Positions 22,465-41,777 of a stretch of DNA of 64,000 nucleotides are shown piece after piece; the first letter of the stretch is position 1, and each line of letters starts with the position of its first letter. The stretch lies in the NCBI GenBank assembly GCA_037447605.1, contig CM074804.1:1775735-1839734 (forward strand). Reading direction: 5' to 3'. The stretch comes from Zygnema circumcarinatum. Its lineage: Eukaryota > Streptophyta > Zygnematophyceae > Zygnematales > Zygnemataceae. The translations under genes and the position numbers were made by a program. A model generated the notes under the pieces. It saw only the letters and a list, made by a program, of their open reading frames with translations, was not told the origin of the DNA and searched no databases.

Positions 22465-25400
22465 ATGGCGATGACGCTGACGTCACAGGGTGTCGGGGCA
22501 GCGCCATGGCTCGGCGCCAGCCTGGCGTCTCGGGGCACTCGAGCTGCTGACACGTGTCCCTCCGACCCCCCCTCCCGCCTCTCCTTGTACAGCGAGTTCT
22601 ACGGATCTCCTTCTCTCCCGACGGAAAAGTCCGCCGCCGTCGCCACCTTGTCCGCCTCTCCGTTATCCCTCCCCACGGAGAAGCACCGGCAGCGAACCTC
22701 CGTCATCAGTGCTAAAATACGGAAAACGAAACGGGCGCCCATGGATCCCGACTACCCGTGGCCCGACAAGTACAAGGCAGAGGAGCACGGATTCCTCGCC
22801 TTTCTTTCGAAGTTCCACAAGCAGGCCCCGGCCAGGAAGACCAAGCCGGCCACTCTCCCCTTCGAGAGGGAGCTCGTGGACCTGCAGGGCAAGATTGACG
22901 AGGTGGGGCCTCAGGGTTCAGGGCTTGGAATTTACTTTTGAGGGCTTTGGAAGGTAGGGTTAGAATTGGGGTTGATGGAATGTGAGGCCTGGAGGAGGGG
23001 GGAGTCTTTAATGGGATTTTTCGGTAATGAAGAAGGGGGGGAGAGGAGGGTTTGGTTCGGGAGGGGGAGAGGGGGGAGAGGGGAGAGAGGGGAGAGAGAG
23101 AGAGGAGAGGGGGAGGTTTCTTGGGGTTTTTGAGTTTGGGGTTTCCGAGTACTGGGTTTCTTGGGGTTGCGGTTTCTGGAGGAAATGGGGGGGGAAGAAT
23201 TGTAGTGTACAATTGGCGTCAGTGGTTTTCTGCAGTGCAATTTCGGCTGCTTAAACTGCTAAAATGCAGAGCGGAGGGTAGTGGGCGAGAGCGGTAGTGG
23301 TAGTGGTAGTGTTAGTAAATTTTCTTCAGACAGATGAGTTTGATAGATTTCTTTCCTTTCTTTCGTTTCGTCTTTCTTTCCTCTCAATTTTTTTCTTTCT
23401 TTCCTTTTCTTTTCAGGTGCGGAGTTTGGCGAAGAAGACGGGAATGGACTTTAGTGAGCAGATTGGAGACCTTGAGGCGAAATACGAGCAGGTAAAAACA
23501 AATTGAAAAAACTGTCCGGAATTTAAAAATCTAGGTCTCTTTTTTAATTTGTATTCACTGAAGGCAGTTTTTGCAGCTTCCCGAAATTTTGGAGTCTAGA
23601 AGTTGCTGTGTTTGAGTTTGGAGGGGCGAGAGAGGGACAGGGAGAGGGTTGGTATGGTGTGATGTTGAAAATGCCAGAGGGAGGTCATTCAGGAAAGGCA
23701 GGAAGGAGAGAAGTACGGTAGGGAGTGGAGTGAGAGCAGAATTGAAGTCTGGGAGGGAGTGAAATTTGGCGCTCTTCCGCTATCGTTTCGCTTCGTTTCA
23801 TTCTTTTGAATGCTTATTTCCGAGGCTCCTGATTTATGTCAGTTCCCACTTGTTCAGATTTCTTTTGGTTTCCTATTAGTGCCTATTTTCTTTGTTTTCT
23901 TTGTGCCAATTTAGATAAAGTTGAGAAATCTATCGTGATTAGAAATTTTATTGAGACGAAAGCTGCTGTCGTGGTTTCAAGATTTTCAGTTCTTGGTAGT
24001 TAATTTCTCGGTGTGTGGAACTCTACATTTAGATTGTGAAGTGTGTGGAATGTCTGTAAATGAAGTAAAGCAATTAACGGGAGTAAGATAGTGGCTCCTT
24101 GGAGAAATTTTCATATTTCAATAGATGAGACAGTGGTGAGAGAGAGAGAGAGAGAGACTGGACCAAAAACGTGAACGAGAAATGAGAAAGAGAATGGAGT
24201 GGGAAGAGAGAGAGAGAGAGTCAGCCAGAGCTAAAAGTGAACAGTGGTTGGAGAAATGCACTGGAAACATATGCCCTCTTTTTGGGCAGTTTCCTCATCT
24301 TCTAAGTTTCATTGGTCAATTCTAAGTTCTATATGTTAATTTACTCTTTCTCTCTCTCGTTCTCTATTTCTCTCTTTCCCTTTCTCTCGCTCTCTTTTCT
24401 TTCTCTCACTCTCTCTCCGCTCTCTCTCTCCCCCTCTCGCTCTCTCTCCCTTTGTTGGCTAATTTTTCTTGTGGGGGGGGCTCTAAATTCAGCTGAAGCG
24501 AGATATCTACCTCCGCCTCACTCCCGTGCAGCGGCTGGGAGTGGCGAGGCACCCCTACAGGCCCACTTTCTTGGACCATGTGCATAACATTACTGATAAG
24601 GTGAATATCCACCTTAATCTTTTTCATTTTCTTGAGACAAAGGCGTCTACAACATCTCATCTGTCTACCATTTTTCAAATTTCGTCTCACATTGTTCTCA
24701 TAACAATGTGTGCTCTAGAACGGTGGGATCGTTTGGTTCTCATGGGAGGGTATGAAGGCGTCCCATGGTGGATGCTCAATGTCATGTGAAGAATGTGCGC
24801 CATGTTCTGGTTTAACTGATTCTGTTCAACGCACGCATGTGAACAGTGGGTGGAACTCCATGGCGACCGCGGAGGCTTTGACGACCCCGCGCTCGTGTGC
24901 GGGCTTGGACGGATCGACGGAATGTCCTTCATGATGATGGGCCACCAGAAGGGCCGCTCCACCAAGGAGAATATCGACCGCAATTTCGGGATGCCTACAC
25001 CGAACGGGTAGGAAGGGAGGGGAGAGGGGAGAGGGCAGAGGGGAAGGGAGGGTTAGAGGGAGGGAGGAATGTCGGAGCATGAGAAGGGAGGAGGGGGAGG
25101 GAGGGGGAGGGAGAGGGAGGGAGAAATGTCGGAGCATGAGAGGAACGACGAAGATGAGGGGGGGGGGGAAGAGGGGGAGATGGAGCCGGTTGAAGTTTAT
25201 TTGTAGAGGTAGGCATGTCCTGAGGAACAGTTGGTGAGATTGAGGGAGGCAGATAGCGAGAGAGGTGGTATGGAGCAGTTCATAAGTTGTAGCCATGGAA
25301 AACCAACAGATTGCTCATGCGTCAACTCCTCAACTCTTGACTCTTCTGCCTCTCACTTCTGTATCCCCATTGCCCCCCCCTCCCTCTCCAGGTATCGAAA

Positions 25401-27255
25401 GGCCCTGAGAATGATGAGGCATGCGGACCGCCATGGCTTCCCCATCATCACATTCATCGACACTCCCGGGGCCTATGCGGGCGTGGAGGCGGAGGAGCTC
25501 GGGCAGGTGGGTGGGAGGGAGGAAGGAAGGAAGAAGCTAAGAAACAAAAAAAGAGTTGTTGGAGTTCAGAAGGAATTTGGAAGAAACATTGAAGCTCATC
25601 TGAACATTACACCATTCCCAATGTCGTAATAGTGCAATGATTTCATGATAGAATTATCCACTACCGTCGACTCACAGTGGCTTGAAATCCTCATGTTTTA
25701 AGGAAGGATCTTGGAGGTTTGGGATGCGCAGGGTGAAGCCATTGCCCACAATTTGCGCGAAATGTTCGGCCTTCGTGTTCCGTCCATTTCCGTGGTCATC
25801 GGAGAGGGCGGGTCAGGAGGGGCGCTGGCAATTGGATGCTGCAACAAAATGCTCATGTTGGAAAACGCCGTCTATTTTGTGGCTAGGTGAGCTATATGTC
25901 ACTTGCACTGAGAGAGAAAGAGAGGGTTAAGAGGGAGAGCGTTCGAGGGGGAAAGGGAGAAAGATGAAATCGGGCTGTTGAAGTAGTCAAATGCAATTGT
26001 ACATTACGTGTGAGCCGGAAATGTGGATCGGTTCTGTTTTACGGATTTGGCTTTCTATGTCGCGATGCAGTCCGGAGGCATGTGCTGCGATTCTGTGGAA
26101 AACGGCAAAGGCAGCTCCAAAGGTGAGGCTTCAGAGCAATATGGGTTTTTTGTGTGTAAAAATTACTTCTCAGGTAAAAGGCAACTTGGAGGGAGGGAAG
26201 AGCGGGAGGCGCAGAGAGGGAGAAAGAGAGAGAGATAGAAAGTGATGCTGCTTGTGTTTACACGTGGCTAACCCTAATTTCTGTTTTACTGAAACTGCAG
26301 GCCACTGATGCTCTGAAGATCACCGGTGTCGAGCTTCAAAAGCTAAATGTGGTCGACGAAGTCATTCCAGTACGCTTCCTGCCCTTCCAATAAACTCTAA
26401 AATTCAATTGGTCTCTGCGTCCTAACAGCATTAGTGCTCAGAATTTCTTCAACTTCAGGTTTGGCTCAAAAGGCGTGAAACAGAAATTTTCAACTTTTTC
26501 ATACTCAGTGTCCCTGGCGCTGGCCCTTCTATTGAAACCTTTTTTGAATGTTTCTGCTATGAAGAAACTGGATTTTCAACGCATAGTTGCTGACTCTCAG
26601 AGATTGCATGAGTTAGCTGAAAAGACTCACCATTACGCCCACTCCGTCTCCCTCTCTCTTCCACCCCGCCACCCTCCTCCGTATCCCCCTCCCTTCCCTG
26701 TCTCCCTCTCCTTCCCCCTCCCCTTCCCCCTCCCCTTCCCCCTCTCCCTCTCTCTCTCTCTCCCCTCCCTCCCCCTCTGTGCAGGAACCCTTGGGAGGCG
26801 CTCACGCTGACCCAGCCATGGCTTCACTCAACATCAAGGAGGCAGTCATGAGGCACATGAAGGTAACCCTAAATCTCCCCTCACCCCAATAAACTTCCAA
26901 TCCTTCCATCTGTCCCTCACAGACCAACTTTCCCTTTTTGCCTCCATACCTTTCCTCTCACTTGCTATTTCTCCCCCTTCTTTTCCCCCTTCTGCAGGAG
27001 CTGCTGGCCATGGATGAGAGGCAGCTCATAGCCCACCGCGTAGCCAAGTTCCGGCAAATGGGAGGGTTTATCGACGCGGAGACCGTGAACCCTCACATTC
27101 AGCGCTCGCTCAAGAAGAGGGAGCGCGCGGCGGAGCCTCCCAGCAGGACACGTGTCCTCCCCGCCGGCATCTCCGCGCTCGACTCCAAAATGTTTGCCCA
27201 AGACGCGAACTCCGTCGCCGTCAACGTGACGTCATCGAGCCACATGCAGAACTAG
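22465..27255 (+). CDS. accA: Acetyl-CoA carboxylase carboxyltransferase subunit alpha, plastid-targeted
   Basis: Ten exons (22465-22902, 23417-23491, 24493-24600, 24847-25007, 25392-25506, 25732-25886, 26071-26122, 26301-26369, 26785-26862, 26998-27255) give 502 residues in a consistent frame. The first 90 residues are Ser/Thr/Arg-rich and read as a transit peptide. The carboxyltransferase core follows: [105 protein letters not shown] and [20 protein letters not shown]. The alpha subunit pairs with plastid-encoded beta (accD) to transfer CO2 from carboxybiotin to acetyl-CoA, the committed step of fatty-acid synthesis. The C-terminal extension is about 70 residues, shorter than in many land plants. 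Confidence 0.97.
24335..24455. repeat. CT-rich tract in accA intron 2
   Basis: Imperfect CT/CTTT repeats, ending about 40 bp before the exon 3 acceptor. They extend the polypyrimidine tract. Confidence 0.85.
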
Positions 27256-28405
27256 GGGTGGTGTTCACACTGCAACGACAGCAGGGGGCAGCAGTTAGGG
27301 GACTGACCGGGAGGAGAGGGAGAGGGTGAGAGAGGGAAAGAAAGAGGGAGAGAGAGGGGAGAAGAGAGAGGGGGGGGTATACATAGGATTGGCCGGTCAG
27401 TGAGTGGGGTCGCAAGACTAGAAAAAAAAAAGAAAAAGAACAAGGGAAAAAAAAGAGTATATTTTGGTAGTTTTTGCTTCTGTATAATTATTAGTATTAA
27501 CCTGCTTTTTTGGTGGGGGGAAGGGAGGGAGGGAGGGAGAGGACGCAGGGGGAGAGGAGTTAGGACTAGGGCTTTAGAGATTTAGGGTTTGGACGAGCAA
27601 TTGAACAGAATGGGCCGCCGTCACATGCAACGGACGATGCATGCAAACTCGCTGTCCGTGGGCTCCAAAGGATTTTTTTTTTTTCCGGCCTGCGTAAATT
27701 TTTCTTATTTGTCGAAAGCCCGAGCCTGTCCCGTCCTCTGATTGGAGGTGGAAGTTTTTAGTAATTGAGTTCGAATTTCAGATGCATGAAAATAATTCCA
27801 AGTCTGTCCTCCCAGGGACCAATGATCCTTTTCTGGAATCCAAAGACGCGGCCGGACGTACTCGGATTGAAAGGGACCAGGTTTGGAATTTCCTTTCCTG
27901 GCTTTATAGCAACGCCACGTGGCCGTCCGTCCAGTGGTTTTGGCCCTGCCCGTGGCCGCGGGCAGCCCGGCCCTACGCCCGAATGAAAAGGCCCAACCAT
28001 CTTAAACAGAGAATTGCCAGGCATGAAATCGAGTCCGCCCTGCTACCTACCTCGTGGCGTTCCTCTGGCCGACGATTCTCCAAATAACATATCGACCGTC
28101 CATGTTTAACGAAATCGACGGCTCAAATTCGTCCCGAGCACGATCGACGGCCAGATTTTAACCTCAACTAACCGTTGCGCAGAGTATGACATCATCCGTA
28201 ACTTTCACTACCGTATCATGACGTATGAAATTGTACGAATGGATGTGCCGTACACCAAAAGCGACAAACATTATGTACGGTATGCCAAATCCACAACCCC
28301 GGGCCCTGAACCCCCGCCCTCATCCCCCCCGCCCTGAACCCTCCAAAGCCCCAAACCCTAAAAAAATTCGTCCTCTCGGCCCCATTCTTGCGTCCTCCTC
28401 CCTCC
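27256..28405. other. accA 3' region and uL3c promoter
   Basis: No gene seen. GA-rich sequence occurs at 27310-27375 and GGGAGGGA at 27520-27545. A GTACGG-rich stretch and a CCCTAAA motif occur shortly before the uL3c start (28230-28365). Confidence 0.55.
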
Positions 28406-29091
28406 ATGGCAGCCATGGCGGCTTCTCTCACCCTCCCCACTCCCACCTCCCTGTCTCTCCCCACGCCACGTCTCACCTCCTCCGCCACCGGAATTAGGGT
28501 TTCCGCCTTCCCCCTGTCCAGCCATGGCGCCTTCGCCTCCCCTGACTTCTGCTCTCTGGCCATGGCGGCTCACGGAGGAAGCTTCGCTGCAGCTTCCTCC
28601 CCCTCCCGCGGAGTTGTACGGATGGGCGCCACTGAGGCCGGCATTGGCCTCTTTGGGAACAAGGTTGGCATGATGACCTTCTTCACCGAGAAGGGGAAGG
28701 CGCTGCCCTGCACCGTCATCGGCGTCAATCGAGGGAACGTTGTGACTCTGGTGAAGACGGAGGAGACGGATGGGTACTCGGCGGTGCAGGTCGGCTATGG
28801 CGAAATTAAGGCTCGGAAACTGAACAGGCCGGAAATGGGGCATTTGAGGAAGGCTTTGGGAGGGGCGGGGGAGGGAGAAGGAGAGGGAGAGGGAGAGGGA
28901 GAGAGGGAGGGGGAGGAGATGGGGCTGCGGCATTTGGAGGAGTTTCGGTTGCTGTCCGTGGGCGAGTACTCTCCAGGGCAGCAGCTGAATATGGAGGAGA
29001 TGTTTAAGGAGGGAGATTTGGTGGACGTGTCAGGGACCAGCATTGGAAAGGGGTTCCAAGGTGGGTTGTCCCTCTCTTTCTCTCGTCCTCC

Positions 29092-29145
<54 letters not shown>

Positions 29146-30354
29146 CTCGCTCGCTCTCGCTCGCTCTCACTCCATCCCTCCAGTTTTTCACCTTCGTACC
29201 TACACGCTGGAGTCTTCCTATCACTCTGCCCTCCCCTCCTCTTCCTCTCTCTATCTAGCTCCCCTCTCTCTTGCCCTCTCTGTCTCTGTCTCTCACACAG
29301 ACTCTCTACGCGACTTTCTTACAGGCATGCTATATTGCACCTGGTCTACCGCCCTGGACTGTTTATTGTGTATGTGCATGAATTATACGAACAAAGTCGA
29401 TGCAGGGGTGTCTGTTTTGTGGCTGCCAATTCAGCTGTAAAGGTGTAGGGAATGTTGAGATTATGCATTTGTATGCGTTTTAGGTCAGTAAGCACTCCCA
29501 CGATATCCGATGTTTTTTTCATTGTCTGCATTAAGAAACAAGTCACGCACTCTGGGAATGATTGAATTGAGTTGAGTTACTTCTGAAGAAGTGTCTATTC
29601 TTTATTCTTCCATTGATTTCGATCATTTTGATGTATGTTTTTGCTAAAAGTTTCTGCAGGCGCCTCCCATTTTCTATTCAGAAAAAATGGCGGTTTTTAG
29701 GGGTGTTTTCTCCTTAATTGAACTCTAGTCCCAAAAGTTTGTTACTTTTGTATTTGGAATGGCGATCAGATCGCCTTTTCTTGTCCATCTGTACAGCCGA
29801 GGTGTTGCGGGATGTCTGATCTACATATTGTCTACGCATAAAATGGGCATGATCTATGTATGGTATGGTGTGTATGGTATTTGTTTTTATGCTGTAAATT
29901 ATCTATGATCTATGTATGGTATGCCCTCTATGAGTCTTTGTTAGAAGATATATACTATCTATTTACGGTGTGTTGTATGTATGTATGCACATATGTACGG
30001 ATGATGATGTATGTATAATGTATTAATATGTGATGTATGTCTGTATGCTTTTGTCTTCTTGCAGGAGGTATCAAGGCCCACAACTTCGCCCGAGGAGCAA
30101 TGACTCACGGTTCGAAGAGTCACAGGCAGCTCGGAAGTATCGGAGCAGGAACCACTCCCGGGCGCGTCTATCCGGGAAAGAAGATGCCCAAGCGGTTGGG
30201 AAATGACAAGGTGAAGATCCGCAAGCTAGTGGTAGTGAAGGTGGACACCGAGCTCTCCACCATCATTGTGAAGGGCTCCGTTCCAGGCAAGATCGGGAAC
30301 CTGCTCAGAATTACACCTGCTAAGATGGTGGGAAAGAACATTCCGAAGAATTGA
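28406..30354 (+). CDS. rpl3: Plastid ribosomal protein uL3c
   Basis: Two exons, 28406-29060 and 30065-30354, give 314 residues. The start is the first ATG; upstream open frame begins with TTG only. A Ser/Pro/Thr-rich leader of about 75 residues precedes the bacterial-type L3 core: [116 protein letters not shown]. uL3 binds 23S rRNA near the peptidyl-transferase centre. An unusual Gly-Glu repeat insert (28859-28921) replaces the short loop before LRHLEEF. Intron 1 is about 1 kb and holds a CT tract. Confidence 0.96.
28859..28921. repeat. GA-derived repeat inside uL3c coding exon 1
   Basis: GGGAGA hexamers read as alternating Gly-Glu between conserved blocks; open frame continues on both sides. 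Confidence 0.85.
29094..29165. repeat. (CT)n microsatellite in uL3c intron 1
   Basis: Begins about 35 bp after the donor site. Sense strand is CT. Confidence 0.95.
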
Positions 30355-31816
30355 GAAGGGGGAGGAGAGGGAGAGAAGGAGAGAGAGGGGGGGAGGGGGA
30401 GAGGGTCATTTTTATTGAGAGCAGGAGGAGTTCTGCCCACTCTAATTACGAGTTGGTCTTTGTAGGCGTCATGAGTTCGTTCGGTTAGGGTTGTAGTGGC
30501 CATCAGGAAGTTTAGGGTTTATAAAGAGCTTTGTAAAGTTCTTGGTATTTTTCAGCTCGCACATGTCATGCAGGAAATTCTAATGTGAATTCTTGGGCCG
30601 TTTTTTCAACCAACGATGGAGTTTCTCAACATTACAATTCAGTGAGAGATGATGAACTGCTTTTTGGAAAAAGCCCAAAATATTTCTGATTGACAGTTTG
30701 AAGTGTGGTTGGGCTGGGGCCGAACGTCATCGGTGGTACAGTTTAGTTTAATTGTAAGCAACTATCTAATGTTTTTCGCCATGTACACAATTCTGAATCG
30801 ATTTTGCTGAAGTTGCGAGCCCTCGTTGGCGATTGCTTACATTAAACTTAACCAGACCCGAAGTTCAGCCTTTAGGGTTCGTCCCATGGTCCAACTTTCT
30901 TCAACTTCTTCAACTTTGCTGATGTGATCTCGCACTTGCGGACGGTTGAAGATGAGCAGTTGATCGTTTTGGAGTGTGCAAAGCTCTGTCGCAGTTCTCC
31001 GGAGCGTCATCCGCTGAAGGAAGCCGAACCGTGAAAAACAAAAAGACCACTTAGACTATCACTATGATTCAAAATGACCTAATACGAAAGCTGAACCCAT
31101 ACAGAGCGCACAAGAAGCCCTGACTGACCATTGTACACGAAACTGTATAAAAACAGCCAGTCTGTAACTTGGAAAACTCTAATGATCATTCCGACGATTC
31201 CTTTCATTCCATTGCGACTACATTGGACGTGGTAAAGTGCGCACTGATGTTGAATTCCTAAAATGTGAAACTTTTCTTGAGCCTGTAGGCGCTCTAATTG
31301 GTGGGGCCAGACTTCGCTTGTCACCATATGGAATTTGTTTTTGGAAAGTGATACGTCAGATTTCCCCATTACTAGCAGAAAAACAAAAACAACGTCGACC
31401 ACAATCTCACAAATATCACGGTAAATATAACAAGCTGAGTCCCTCCACTGGAAGAAAACCTCCATGAAAAGTTCATTTAAAATCGTTACTGTACAGGCCA
31501 ACATTCAATCCCCCGTCGAACACACCCTAAAAACAAAATTTTATTCGAAAGAAACCACTAGAAGCCTCCTTGTAGATATTAATCCCTGCTATAATAAGAA
31601 TTTCAATATAGGGATAATATATCCTAGATCTCAGGGTACACTCGTGCGATAGGAATCATCCTAGGAGGAAAAAACAGGAAGAAAAAATGCAGTAAAGAAT
31701 TGGGAGAGGATCGAATGACCCTCTCCCTCTCCCTCTCCCGCTCGCTCCCTCCCCCCCTTCCCTCCGTTAGAATGTGGGGAGGGATGGGGGACAGGGCAAA
31801 GTCGAATAGCGACAGT
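30355..31816. other. Convergent 3' intergenic region, uL3c / zeaxanthin epoxidase
   Basis: Holds the 3' ends of two genes transcribed towards each other. No further gene recognised. Confidence 0.6.
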
Positions 31817-39332
<7,516 letters not shown>

Positions 39333-40839
39333 TGCTCCCTCCCTCTCTCACTCTCTTTCTCCCTCTCTCCTTATCTATCTCGTTCTTTCTCTCTCTCTCT
39401 CTCTCCCTCTTTTTCACTCTTCTCTCTCTCTTTCTCTCTCTCTCTCGCTCACATCGTCAACTTGCAGCACCGCCTCAACTTCAGGAGCCTCCATTGGAGG
39501 TCCTCCTGTTAAGTGTGATCCAATCAGATTTTGCCACGTCTGTACAACTTTGGAGGTGGCAGCCCCTCATTGGCCAAGTCTGCACACATTTTCGTTCATG
39601 GAGATCTGCCCACAGTCCTGTTTCCTGCCACAGCCACATGCCCGCAGTTGAACTGTCGTTAAACTTTCTAAAATAGGGGATTGAGCATAGATCAGGCCCT
39701 GGAAGGGGCCGCCCGGATCTGTGCCGATTCGCAGCAAGTGGTCCACAGAGGGCCGCCGCCGCCAGGGGGACGGGAAAATCGCTTTGACCGGGGAAGTCCG
39801 GGTCTGACGTGGTAGGCCGCGATTGGCTGCGGGGCTTCCTGGATGCTTACGCGGCACGTTGGGAATGGTCGCAAATCTGTACAGCGAGACGCGAGTCTAA
39901 CTGGAACAAAATATCTCCAGCCGTGAGACCTCGAAAGAGAATCCGTCCTTTGCAACGATGAATTTCCCTTTGAATAGCAGCCTTACAATACTGATTAAGA
40001 ATTTGTCGATTTGGTCGAGTGGAGGCGCTGTATCAATGAGGGCCCTCGGATTTGTCGGCAGGGATGTGCGCAGATTGGAACCTGTACGGACAAGACATTG
40101 TTGTACGAACGCACGAGCCGGGCAGAAAGGCGACAAATAAAATATCGTGTGAGGTAAGAAGGAAAAAAAAAATATCTCTGAAAAAGGGAAACCAGTTGTA
40201 AAGCGGCTTTTTGCTCCTTTTTCTTTTCTTCCTTTCATTTCACTTTTTTTTCTTACCGTTCCATCGGCAGAAATCGGTTAAATTTTGAAATAAAGGAACA
40301 GATCGCCACGTTGGACATAAAATTGACATGGAGCCCTTCTCGGCCCGCCCTCGTGGCCCCAACTGCGTACCGCCGGGAGGGCGAAAAACGACAAACCTAT
40401 GGACAGATTCGGTGGGCGCGTGGAAACTCGTGATTGGTCCGGAGGACATTTTATTTTTTTTCGCTCCAGATTTGGAATCGGACGAAACTCCTTTGCGGAG
40501 TTCCTTGAGTTCCACAAACTGGAACAGTCAGTTTTACATTTCGGTGGTTTTCGTCCATGGACCTCCGTCTTCCAGTTAAACAAATTTCCACGCTATAAAG
40601 ACATGGACACCGTACAACATTCCGACACAAGTCCAACTCTACCAAGCAGAAAGTAGACTAGACTCACAACTCACCTCCATTTTCTATTAATATCACGCAC
40701 TTCTTGCTTACTTTTTTATTTCTAAAATCCTGTTGCTGAGTTGTAGTCCTGTAGTGTTCAAAAATATAAAATGAATATACAAACCAAGATCCACATGTGA
40801 GGTCCACCCTCCCTCCCTCCCCCCCTCCCCCCCTCCACG
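39333..40839. other. ZEP promoter and LarE-like 3' region
   Basis: No gene seen. CT-rich leader at 39340-39450. AT-rich sequence with scattered GTAC motifs follows to about 40650. A CCCT-rich run at 40808-40836 precedes the LarE-like stop. Confidence 0.55.
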
Positions 40840-41679
40840 TCACCCGTCCAGCTCCCTCCCGCCCGTGTTCACACTGTCCGCACGGCTGAGCGATCCGCTC
40901 GCGAACGCGCGCACGCCCTCGAGGCGCAGCCCCGCGCGGCCCAGCACGCGCTCCAGCTCCACCTCTAGCGCAGGCCCCTCCCCGCCCCAGGCCCCGGCGG
41001 CGGCCCGCCCCGCGTCGACCTCCACCACCGCGCGGCCGCCCGCCAGCACGCGCACGCGCAGGTTCTCCGCCGCGCCGATTCCAAGGAGCGCCCGCACCTG
41101 CGAACTTTCCCACTCGCTCTCTCAAGGCCTCTGCAAAAGTTCGCGTGTTCTCCGGATATTTACAAACTTCATGTCGCAGAAGTATTCAATGCTCGAGAGT
41201 TTGGAGATGTAGGGTTCAGCGGAGAGTAGGACGAGTTCTATCAATTTGTACACACAGCACTTCTCTGGGAGTCAAATCTGTGTCTTGGGAGGAGGGAGGG
41301 AGGAAGGAGACAGAGAGGGAGGTTGGACTGACCCCTTCTTCCGCAGCTTCCACTTGGGAAAGGGCCTCTGTGGTCGCAGCCACTCCGAAATCCAGACGGC
41401 TTCGAAGGCAAGGAGCTGCTGCAAGCTCCCAATTCGGAAGTGCCACGTGTCGAGCCACAGCCTGCCATTACCACGAATGCAAATAAACGAAGTTCAGCAC
41501 AACTTGGTTCAATTCTGGCGAAAGCAGTCACGCAAACCTAAGCAATAGAAAGCAGTACATATCCAGTGCGTGAAAAGCCCTCGAAGATCAAGACTTCACG
41601 ATCCTTGTCTTGACCCCTTCTCTGTCCCTTAAAATCCCTGAAACCCTAGGATCGAGCTCTCCTGGTCATTGCAAAACTT

Positions 41680-41777
<98 letters not shown>
